A stretch of DNA of 64,000 bases, from positions 744,001 to 808,000 of the forward strand of contig NZ_CP042476.1 of NCBI RefSeq assembly GCF_007993795.1, written 5' to 3'. Origin of the DNA: Antarcticibacterium arcticum. Its GTDB lineage: Bacteria > Bacteroidota > Bacteroidia > Flavobacteriales > Flavobacteriaceae. The notes under the pieces were generated by a model. That model was given only the letters and a program-made list of their open reading frames with translations. It had not been told where the DNA came from and did not search any database. A program made the translations under genes and the position numbers. This document shows positions 43,591 through 49,684 of the stretch, piece by piece (within the stretch, counting starts at the first letter, position 1; the number at the start of each line of letters is the position of its first letter).

Positions 43591-44292
43591 TTATGTGCAG
43601 TCGTATGATGACACTGTTATTAGTCCGTTTTCATTATTTTCAATAGTTAAATCCTGGGTTGCTCCCCGTCCTTCAAACTTTAAAATATTATCATCTTTTT
43701 CTAAAAAAGAAGGAATCGAAATTTCATTTCTGTTCATCAATATACTATAGTCAGAAACCATTTGGTGATAAACTTCATTGAGAGAAAGTTTTTCGTATTT
43801 ATAAATATGATCAAAACATCCATCCCACTCTATGTAAGTGTAATTTCCACTTTCATAATATTTGTACTCAAAATATTTAGGAAATTTTCCCATCGGAGTT
43901 TCCATTTGCTCTTCCTCCGTTTTTTCGTCAGTCAATTTTCCTCTTAAATCAATAAAAACTTTCCCAAATTCATCCGTTCCAATTTCAACCTCTTTATCGG
44001 TTAGGTCAGAACTGAATATAAAACCATTATTATTTTTTGGTTTTATCCACTTACCAACCAATGAGAATTCCTTTCCAATCTCATTTTTTTCATTGCTTTC
44101 AATTTGCTGGTCGATTTTTATAGTTTCTCCAACTGGTAATTTCTTCAGAGTTTTAGAATCATAAGTCGGTTTTTCATAAACCTTCGCTCCTAAAATATTT
44201 ATTACTGTAAGTTCAGTTTGCTTTTCTGAATTTTGACAAGAAAAAGAAGTAGAAAGTAAAATTGCAAATATTAATAGGATTGTTTTTTTCAT
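43591..44292 (-). CDS. SH3-like domain lipoprotein
   Basis: A 233-residue lipoprotein. The start at 44292 is chosen because it gives the signal peptide MKKTILLIFAILLSTSFSC (Cys19). The open frame continues 38 codons upstream into repeat element B and that part is not coding-like. The mature N-terminus is a bacterial SH3-type domain (VINILGAKVYEKPTYDSKTLKKLPVGETIKI, in part) of the kind that follows cell-wall or envelope ligands. The remaining ~150 residues are not recognised. The gene is bounded by TTGCCCAC on its 5' side and GTGGGCAA on its 3' side, so its tips are inverted repeats of each other. Confidence 0.72.
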   Translation of the reverse strand: MKKTILLIFAILLSTSFSCQNSEKQTELTVINILGAKVYEKPTYDSKTLKKLPVGETIKIDQQIESNEKNEIGKEFSLVGKWIKPKNNNGFIFSSDLTDKEVEIGTDEFGKVFIDLRGKLTDEKTEEEQMETPMGKFPKYFEYKYYESGNYTYIEWDGCFDHIYKYEKLSLNEVYHQMVSDYSILMNRNEISIPSFLEKDDNILKFEGRGATQDLTIENNENGLITVSSYDCT

Positions 44293-44306
44293 AATTTTTT
44301 TCCTAA

Positions 44307-44446
44307 TTGTGGGCAACGTTTCGTATAAAAACAATGCGATCTGGCGAGCGTGATTGTCCGCAGGTTCCGACCGAATGGAACAGCGGCAGCACAATCCGCA
44401 AAGCAAGCGAGCGACAGATTTCGATTTGAGACTGATTTGTATGCAG
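44307..44446. repeat. Cassette-like inverted-repeat element B (right arm shortened)
   Basis: A ~140-bp relative of element A. It starts TTGTGGGCAACG, then TTTCGTATAAAAACAATGCG, GCGAGCGTGATTGTCCGC, GGTTCCGACCGAATGGAAC, GCAAAGCAAGCGAGCG and ends GTATGCAG. The right TTTTTATAC arm seen in A is missing. Confidence 0.75.
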
Positions 44447-44452
44447 TTTTTT

Positions 44453-44749
44453 TTAACTAAGCCATAATAGCAATCCAGTCAGTAAAATCCGTCCTAACGT
44501 GATTGATACACCATAGAAGATCCGCATTTTTGTCCGTTCTTTTTTTGCCTTCTCTCTAATCTGCATTTTAATTTTATTTAATTCCTCTACAGGAACTGAA
44601 TGAAATAGAAGACGTTCCGGTATGTCAGTATCCGCATAAATTACGTCACGATTATTCTCTTTAAATTTTCCCCGGTTTGAAGGACGTTGCGCTCGGTTTT
44701 GTTTCATCCGATTATTCATATCCTGCATATGTCCTGCGCCAAAGCTCAT
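44453..44749 (-). CDS. Small membrane-anchored protein (98 aa)
   Basis: A 98-residue protein starting MSFGAGHMQDMNNRMKQNRA, very basic and polar. One C-terminal membrane segment (about residues 76-97, MRIFYGVSITLGRILLTGLLLWLS) makes it a likely tail-anchored protein. I recall close homologues as uncharacterised proteins in many Flavobacteriia and Cytophagia, so it is a real gene despite its size. It sits alone between repeat elements B and C, as expected for one unit of the cassette-like array. Confidence 0.72.
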   Translation of the reverse strand: MSFGAGHMQDMNNRMKQNRAQRPSNRGKFKENNRDVIYADTDIPERLLFHSVPVEELNKIKMQIREKAKKERTKMRIFYGVSITLGRILLTGLLLWLS

Positions 44750-44783
44750 TTTAAATAATTTTTTGGGATTAAGTTATTTCCAT

Positions 44784-44895
44784 TTGTATACTACGTCCCG
44801 TATAAAAACTGTGCGAGCTGGCGAGCGTGATTTTCCGGAGGACAATCCGCTGAGCAAGCGAGCACAGAGTTTCGATTCAAGACAGGTTTAAGCAT
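44784..44895. repeat. Cassette-like element C, left part (split by IS110)
   Basis: TTGTATACTACG, then TCCCGTATAAAAACTGTGCG, GCGAGCTGGCGAGCGTGATT, GGACAATCCGCTGAGCAAGCGAGC and a tail ending GGTTTAAGCAT. The rest of the element resumes after the IS110 insertion at 46095 (TTGTTTTTATATCTTGTTGCCTATAG, to 46120). Confidence 0.75.
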
Positions 44896-44911
44896 CTTAA
44901 GTTTGATTTTC

Positions 44912-45080
44912 TTAATTTTTACATATTAATCAGAAAGAACAAAAGAGAGGAGTAAGGTTATTTTAAGCATAGGAATAATAATTCCGTAAACATTGAAAAC
45001 CCCCTCTCTTTTCTACTTCAATTTCGTTCAGTTCTATGAGACTTTTGATCTCGTTTTCAAGATGGTGAAAGCAAAGTAGG
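44912..45080 (+). ncRNA. Candidate IS110 bridge RNA
   Basis: Two consecutive stem-internal-loop-hairpin structures. Loop 1: outer stem AAAAGAGAGG/CCTCTCTTTT (44941-44950, 45003-45012), inner hairpin GGAAT-AATA-ATTCC (44972-44985). Its 5' loop strand contains TTTAAGCAT (44962-44970), identical to the 9 bases left of the insertion. Its 3' strand contains AAACA, complementary to TGTTT just right of the insertion. Loop 2: outer stem CTACTT/AAGTAG (45013-45018, 45074-45079), inner GAGA/TCTC hairpin. Its 5' strand contains TCAGTTCT (45028-45035), identical to the IS right end including the CT core. Its 3' strand contains AAGAT, complementary to ATCTT at the left end. Ends are estimated. Confidence 0.6.
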
Positions 45081-45103
45081 TGTCCTTTCCTAATCATTTA
45101 CCT

Positions 45104-46069
45104 ATGAATAAAAGTAAACAAATTTATGGAGTAGACATTAGCAAGAATGTATTTGATGTAGCTGACTCCCAGGGGAACCATTCTCAATTTAAAAACGATG
45201 TAAAAGGATTTAAATCATTTTTAAAAACACTTTCATCAGAATCTCTGGTCGTCATGGAAGCTACCGGATACTATCATTACAGGCTTGCACAGTTCCTTTA
45301 TGAACAGGGAATACATGTGTCTGTAGTTAATCCTCTTTCGGTAAAGAGATTCATTCAAATGAAACTTTCCAGGGTGAAAACAGATAAATCTGATGCTAAA
45401 GCTATCTGTGAGTATGCCACGATAAATGAAGTTCCATTATATACTGCCAAAGACAAGAACCAGGCAGAATGTTTACAGCTCCTACGCCTCATCGATATTT
45501 ATTTAAAACAAAGCACTGCCTTAAAGAATAAGCTACATGGAGAAAAAACCCTAGGAACACCTTCTAAAACAGTATATCATTCATTAAACAGGTCTTTAAA
45601 AGCTGTACAGAAGGAAATTAAGATAATGGAGGATCGCCTAATGGAGATAGTCAAAGAAGAGCAACAAAAACAACTAACCCTTATAAAAAGCATTCCCGGC
45701 TTAGGCAACAAAACTGCCATTATGATTATCGTTTTGACTGATGGATTTTCAAACTTTGAAAATGCCAGCCAACTCTGCAGTTACACCGGAATCACTCCTA
45801 AACTACGTCAGTCTGGAACTAGTGTGAGAGGCCGCAGCCGGATAACGAAAATGGGGAATGCAAAGCTTAGAAACCTACTGTTTATGTGCAGCTTCTCAGC
45901 AAGGAAATATAACAAGGCGTGCAGGGAAATTTATGAGAGAATAATAGCAAAAGGAAAAAGTAAAAAACTGGCTCTTATCGCGGTGTGCAATAAACTATTA
46001 AAACAGGCATTTGCAATTGCAAAATCGGGATTGCCTTACCAGGAAAATTTTGTCTCGAAATTAGCTTAA
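45104..46069 (+). CDS. IS110-family recombinase (DEDD transposase)
   Basis: A 321-residue RNA-guided DNA recombinase of the IS110 type. The N-terminal RuvC-like domain has D11 (YGVDISKNVF), E52 (VVMEATGYYHY) and D94/D97 (KTDKSDAKAI). The C-terminal Tnp domain has SIPGLGNKTA near 202, CSYTGITPKLRQSGTSVRGR with the putative catalytic Ser237, and KMGNAKLRNLLFMCSFSA. The ATG at 45104 is used; a GTG at 45080 is in frame but would lie inside the candidate bridge RNA. All key residues are present, so the enzyme appears intact. Confidence 0.92.
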   Translation: MNKSKQIYGVDISKNVFDVADSQGNHSQFKNDVKGFKSFLKTLSSESLVVMEATGYYHYRLAQFLYEQGIHVSVVNPLSVKRFIQMKLSRVKTDKSDAKAICEYATINEVPLYTAKDKNQAECLQLLRLIDIYLKQSTALKNKLHGEKTLGTPSKTVYHSLNRSLKAVQKEIKIMEDRLMEIVKEEQQKQLTLIKSIPGLGNKTAIMIIVLTDGFSNFENASQLCSYTGITPKLRQSGTSVRGRSRITKMGNAKLRNLLFMCSFSARKYNKACREIYERIIAKGKSKKLALIAVCNKLLKQAFAIAKSGLPYQENFVSKLA

Positions 46070-46140
46070 AGAACTTGTTTTTTAACTCAGTTCTTTGTTT
46101 TTATATCTTGTTGCCTATAGTTTTCTCGTCCGCCTATTTT

Positions 46141-46659
46141 TTAATAATATTTCATATCAAAACGGCCTTCCCGCACTTCTACAATATCCCCATCTTCATT
46201 AATCGCATCAAACCAAAAGGTACCGGAAACGATCCCATTTATATCATCAAATTTGACAAAGTAAATTTCTCCTGTATGGATTTGATTTGTTTGATAATAA
46301 CTAAGATTATATACGCTTTCCCCAAAGTTTGAATCTTCCTTATCCACATTTAATTGATAAACTTCTCCCTCCTCAATTTCTTGATTTCTTAGAGCAATAT
46401 TTATAGATGTTTTACTATTCCTATGATTTGCTGAAAGGCCAAAATAATACCCGCCATCAAGAAATTGGTAAAAGGCCTGTTGTGTAGGGCCCGCAAATTG
46501 GCTGCCACCAGGCTGGAAACCTTTTCCATCAATTAAACAAGCGATTGTACCTTTTCCTATAATCGTTAGAGCTGGTAAACAATCAGCGCCCTCGCAAGGA
46601 TCATTTTTAGAACAGGAAAGGGATAAAATAATTAATACTAAAAAAGATATTTTTTTCAT
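46141..46659 (-). CDS. Small lipoprotein
   Basis: A 172-residue lipoprotein, start at 46659 with signal MKKISFLVLIILSLSC (Cys16). The mature part (CEGADCLPALTIIGKGTIACLIDGKGFQPGG, in part) is beta-rich and resembles the DUF6252-like group of Bacteroidota lipoproteins; this assignment is tentative. The ending GTFWFDAINEDGDIVEVREGRFDMKYY is typical of that group as I recall it. The gene is bounded by TTGCCTATAA on its 5' side and CTATAGGCAA on its 3' side, the same inverted-tip arrangement as the other units of the array. Confidence 0.7.
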   Translation of the reverse strand: MKKISFLVLIILSLSCSKNDPCEGADCLPALTIIGKGTIACLIDGKGFQPGGSQFAGPTQQAFYQFLDGGYYFGLSANHRNSKTSINIALRNQEIEEGEVYQLNVDKEDSNFGESVYNLSYYQTNQIHTGEIYFVKFDDINGIVSGTFWFDAINEDGDIVEVREGRFDMKYY

Positions 46660-46676
46660 TATCGGATTTTTTAAAA

Positions 46677-46711
46677 TTATAGGCAACATGCTTATAAAAG
46701 TACCATTACAT
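46677..46711. repeat. Tip of a further cassette-like element (D)
   Basis: TTATAGGCAACATGCTTATAAAAGTACC resembles the left tips of elements A-C (xxGGCAACx...CGTATAAAAAC) but has no following arm. It marks the outer edge of the array next to rnpB. Confidence 0.5.
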
Positions 46712-46832
46712 TTATCTCATGCTCTTTTCCAAAAATACTAAAATTATGTTAACGCTCCCTGAGGAAAACCGTAACCAGGGGATTTCAGAATTTGCATAAA
46801 AATTTGATTCCGCATAATTGATATAAGCAATG

Positions 46833-46840
46833 TATCTTTA
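46833..46840 (+). promoter_or_regulatory. rnpB promoter -7 box (near-consensus)
   Basis: TATCTTTA, one mismatch to TAnnTTTG, ends 10 bp before the first paired base of RNase P RNA. Confidence 0.45.
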
Positions 46841-46850
46841 CAAAAAAATA

Positions 46851-47163
46851 AAGCAGGCCGCCTTATCGCTGCGTTTTTGGACGTGGAGGAAATTCCGGAC
46901 ACCGTAGGGCAGCATAGTGGGTAACGCCCACCGTTCGTCCCCCGGACGAAAAGGACTAGTGCAACAGAAAGTATGTACAGGTAATGCTGTAGTGAAACCA
47001 GGTAAACTCTATGCGGTGCAATGCCATGTATACCGGCTCTTAAGGACGGCCCGTCCGTTGCCGGAGGGTAGGCAGCTAAAGCTTGCTGGTAACAGTAAGT
47101 TCAGATAAATGATAGGGGTCCCGTTTATTCGGGAAACAGAATCCGGATTACAGGCCTGTTTTT
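46851..47163 (+). ncRNA. rnpB: RNase P RNA (class A)
   Basis: The RNA subunit that cleaves 5' leaders from tRNA precursors. The 5' AAGCAGGCC pairs with the 3' GGCCTGTTT to form P1. The universal core GTGGAGGAAATTCCGGACACCGTAGGGCAGC (CR-I, in part) and the matching 3' ACAGAATCCGGATTACAGGCC (CR-V/P4 strand, in part) are clear. Between them are GTGAAACCAGGTAAACTC and GGTAACAGTAAG-type segments. It ends in a T-rich stretch that should terminate transcription. Plus-strand open frames inside it are not genes. Confidence 0.95.
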
Positions 47164-47195
47164 ATTTTTTTAAATTCCCACAACTTTAGAAAAAA

Positions 47196-47573
47196 TTATT
47201 TTGCGAGGATATCCTTTACCCATTCCAGGGCATCTTCCATTTCCATGAAGACTGAAAATGGCACTTTGGAGAACACCTGTTCAAAATTGGCCATATTAAT
47301 GGAAGAGGCCTTCGTGCTCACAATGGCTATTCCCGCCAGATTTTTTACATGTTTTATATTGAGGTAAATGGTGGGATCAACATTGTAATTATTGACCCTT
47401 TTGGAGATGTAGACAAACTTCTTGCCCTTGTAAATATCGGAACATACTTCTACCAGGTCATGAACCTGCTTTTTGCTAATTATAACTCCCTCGCGTACCC
47501 GGGAAATAACGAAATTCTCATGAAATTCCAGGGTGGTGAATTCCAGTTCTATAGTACGTAAAATTTCTTCCAT
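47196..47573 (-). CDS. STAS/SpoIIAA-like protein
   Basis: A 125-residue soluble protein with alternating strands and helices: LEFTTLEFHENFVISRVREGVIISKKQVHDLVEVCSDI (in part), then KFVYISKRVNNYNVDPTIYL, and a C-terminal helix MEMEDALEWVKDIL. This is the SpoIIAA-like (STAS/CRAL-TRIO-like) pattern. No phosphorylatable Ser is obvious. Homologues lie beside rsmD in Flavobacteriaceae, as here (8 bp after it). Function unknown. Confidence 0.7.
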   Translation of the reverse strand: MEEILRTIELEFTTLEFHENFVISRVREGVIISKKQVHDLVEVCSDIYKGKKFVYISKRVNNYNVDPTIYLNIKHVKNLAGIAIVSTKASSINMANFEQVFSKVPFSVFMEMEDALEWVKDILAK

Positions 47574-47581
47574 TCTTCAAT

Positions 47582-48115
47582 TTAGGAAAAAAAACTGAAA
47601 ACCGAATTACCGTATTTACGTATCTCTTCAAAGTGTGGGGTGCCGGAAAGATCCAGTCTTTTAGAGTGTTCTATGATTAAAGCACCATCTTCTTTTAATA
47701 GTTCCCTGTCAAATGTTATGGCAACGATCTTTTGCAGGGAGGCCACATCCATATCATAAGGAGGGTCGGCAAAGATAATATCCACTTTTACAGGTGCTTT
47801 TTCCAGGTATTTAAAAACATCGCTTTTTACCGGCGTGATATTGAGCTCCAGCTCATCTCCCGTTTTCTTGATAAACTTTACACAATCAAAATTTGCATCT
47901 ACAGAGGTTATTGGCCCAGACCCGCGTGATCCGAATTCATAAGAGATATTCCCCGATCCTGAAAACAGGTCCAGTACTTCCAGGTCCTTAAAATGAAAAC
48001 GGTTGTTTATAATATTGAAAAGGGCTTCCTTGGCAAAATCTGTAGTTGGCCGAATGGGTAGCTTTTTAGGCGCGGTGATCCTTTTTCCTTTGTGTTGTCC
48101 TGAAATTATTCGCAT
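47582..48115 (-). CDS. rsmD: 16S rRNA (guanine966-N2)-methyltransferase
   Basis: A 177-residue SAM-dependent methyltransferase that modifies G966 of 16S rRNA. It starts MRIISGQHKGKRI, with the substrate region PTTDFAKEALFNII. The SAM motif is VLDLFSGSGNISYEFGSRG (about residues 46-64) and the catalytic motif is IIFADPPYDM near residue 115. The start overlaps the DUF3822 gene end by 10 nt, indicating coupling. Length is normal. Confidence 0.95.
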   Translation of the reverse strand: MRIISGQHKGKRITAPKKLPIRPTTDFAKEALFNIINNRFHFKDLEVLDLFSGSGNISYEFGSRGSGPITSVDANFDCVKFIKKTGDELELNITPVKSDVFKYLEKAPVKVDIIFADPPYDMDVASLQKIVAITFDRELLKEDGALIIEHSKRLDLSGTPHFEEIRKYGNSVFSFFS

Positions 48116-48939
48116 CCCAATGATTTTAATAAAATGAAAGCTTCCCTTTGAAATTGAGGGTTTGTGAATTTTTCAGGGATAAGCTTTAATTTAGGGTCTA
48201 AAAATTCTACATTCTTAATGTAAGTGTAAGTGATCTCATATTCGGGAGAATCTTTGGTGATCTCTCCAAGCAAATACAGGGGGAATTCCAATGGATCCAA
48301 CTGCAGCTGTTCTGCCGTAAAAAGAAGATAATAGATAAAATCCTCCGGCGTTTCATACTTAAAAGTATTGCCCAGGAGCAGCTTTCCGTCCTTCATAACT
48401 ACAAGGTCATAATAGCCCTTAAAACCATTTAAATATGCTACAGCTCCATTGTCCCGGGTAATTTGGTTTAGGTGCTCAATAAGGGCTGTTGCGCTGTGTT
48501 TAAATTCAAACTCACCGTATTTGTCAAAGAAATAATTTGTGATGTTGGTATAGGGAATATACACATTAACCAAATCCTCATTGGAAAACACATCATTAGC
48601 CACAAGGTCTGTTTGCAGGATCTTGGTATTGAATTTCAAATAATGCGAAGCTTCCTCTTCCACAAAAAACTCTGAAGGAACAATACTGTACAATTCATTT
48701 GAAAACAGCAGGACAACTTCACTAAAAGCTAAATCCAGCTGTTTCTCCTCTTTATAGAGCAATTCAATTTGTTCCAGGATTTTTACAGGGGTTAACTCCT
48801 TTTCAAAATCGAGCTTCTTATACCAGAGAACCTCATTTTTATTTGAATCCAGTATACAAAAAGAAAGTCCATTCAGGCGCACCTGAATGGACATCTTTAA
48901 ATTATCAATATTTTCTTTACTGTTTTGTTGCTTGTCCAT
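48106..48939 (-). CDS. DUF3822 family protein
   Basis: A 277-residue soluble protein. The N-terminal part MSIQVRLNGLSFCILDSNKNEVLWYKKLDF (in part) and NVYIPYTNITNYFFDKYGEFEFKHSATALIEHL (in part) match DUF3822, an ASKHA-like (FtsA/PilM-related) family found beside rsmD in Bacteroidota. No ATP-binding motif is intact enough to claim activity. It overlaps the upstream hypothetical gene by 23 nt and rsmD by 10 nt, so the four genes 49570 to 47196 form one tight operon. Confidence 0.8.
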   Translation of the reverse strand: MDKQQNSKENIDNLKMSIQVRLNGLSFCILDSNKNEVLWYKKLDFEKELTPVKILEQIELLYKEEKQLDLAFSEVVLLFSNELYSIVPSEFFVEEEASHYLKFNTKILQTDLVANDVFSNEDLVNVYIPYTNITNYFFDKYGEFEFKHSATALIEHLNQITRDNGAVAYLNGFKGYYDLVVMKDGKLLLGNTFKYETPEDFIYYLLFTAEQLQLDPLEFPLYLLGEITKDSPEYEITYTYIKNVEFLDPKLKLIPEKFTNPQFQREAFILLKSLGCE

Positions 48940-49570
48940 AAGAATCTGGCCAGTTCGCAGTGGTGTTTACATCTTCCATTGAACCAACACTAATATAAGG
49001 GCCGTTCACCTGGTCTACAGAAACTACCTGCTTTTCCTGCAATACAAGATCTCTGTCCTGGTCATGCAATACTACAGCCTTATCTACTCTTACCATAAAT
49101 ACCGGGAAGGTATTGTTATTTTTAACAATGGTGCCGGCGTCCATTTCAAATTCAGCATCAACCCCGTCTACCGGAACTTTTGCCATTTGCTTGTAGCGAT
49201 CTCCTTTATATAAAGAATCTTTTACCGAAGCATATCCAAGGGTATCTACAATAACAATATCCTTATATTGGTCTACACCAAATGCTTTTCTATACTCCTC
49301 ATCCATTACCGTGGTATCTCTTCTTTGTACCACAACAAACTCTGCAGTATCTATAAATCTAATCAAGCCATTAAAATCCTTTGCATATCTTCCGGTTACT
49401 TCCTGGTGAGCCAACTGCGCAGCACGAATATCCATAAGACGGTCAATTACCTTGGCATATCTTTTTTCTTTGAGCTTATTAAATTGTATTGGTTCATACA
49501 CTGCGTTAAAAACGAGGTATCCCAAAAAGATAATTACAACCCATAGGACTAATTGAATTACAAGTTTCAT
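48917..49570 (-). CDS. Conserved membrane-anchored protein
   Basis: A 217-residue protein with one N-terminal membrane segment (residues 3-24, LVIQLVLWVVIIFLGYLVF). The next part is a long helix with an acidic/basic pattern (NKLKEKRYAKVIDRLMDIRAAQLAHQEVTGRY, in part), reminiscent of the N-terminal helix of pseudopilins. The rest is beta-rich. No family name is recalled with confidence. It is the first gene of the DUF3822-rsmD operon and divergent from the helicase gene. The -7 box TAGATTTG lies 34 bp before the ATG. Confidence 0.75.
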   Translation of the reverse strand: MKLVIQLVLWVVIIFLGYLVFNAVYEPIQFNKLKEKRYAKVIDRLMDIRAAQLAHQEVTGRYAKDFNGLIRFIDTAEFVVVQRRDTTVMDEEYRKAFGVDQYKDIVIVDTLGYASVKDSLYKGDRYKQMAKVPVDGVDAEFEMDAGTIVKNNNTFPVFMVRVDKAVVLHDQDRDLVLQEKQVVSVDQVNGPYISVGSMEDVNTTANWPDSYGQATKQ

Positions 49571-49604
49571 GCTTTTTTAAATTTAAAATAATTAGAGTTC
49601 ATCG

Positions 49605-49612
49605 CAAATCTA
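49605..49612 (-). promoter_or_regulatory. -7 box of the DUF3822/rsmD operon
   Basis: Reads TAGATTTG on the minus strand (exact TAnnTTTG), 34 bp before the ATG at 49570. Confidence 0.6.
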
Positions 49613-49658
49613 CAATTTTTTTTTATTCGTAAAAGTTTCTGTCGTTAAATTACGTTGT

Positions 49659-49666
49659 TATCTTTG
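49659..49666 (+). promoter_or_regulatory. -7 box of the RecD-like helicase gene
   Basis: TATCTTTG, exact consensus, 18 bp before ATG 49685. Because it lies downstream of the in-frame TTG at 49655, it supports 49685 as the real start. Confidence 0.65.
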
Positions 49667-49684
49667 AGATTTGCAAGAAAGCCC

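Larger units (their letters stand above)
44896..46094 (+). mobile_element. IS110-family insertion sequence
   Basis: A ~1.2-kb element bounded on both sides by CT, the core dinucleotide type of IS110 elements. The left junction is TTTAAGCAT|CT|TAAGTTTG and the right one TCAGTT|CT|TTGTTTTTATAT. There are no terminal inverted repeats or longer target duplication, as expected for IS110. Removing the element rejoins the two halves of repeat C. It holds a ~205-bp left noncoding region (candidate bridge RNA) and one recombinase gene. The inverted repeat AAAGAACT/AGTTCTTT (46068-46075, 46089-46096) spans the right end. Confidence 0.8.

Noticed and set aside
44293..44406. N-terminal extension of the SH3 lipoprotein through element B
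   Set aside because: It would place a Cys/Arg-rich leader before a perfect lipoprotein signal and is just the repeat translated.
43398..46711. Classical integron with canonical attC sites
   Set aside because: Tips read GTTGCCC/GGGCAAC instead of GTTRRRY/RYYYAAC, and no intI-like gene is in the window; only the unit architecture is similar.
46917..47108. 63-codon plus-strand ORF
   Set aside because: It lies wholly inside RNase P RNA.
49655..49684. Upstream TTG start for the RecD-like helicase
   Set aside because: The exact -7 box at 49659-49666 lies downstream of it, so a transcript from that promoter would not contain the TTG.
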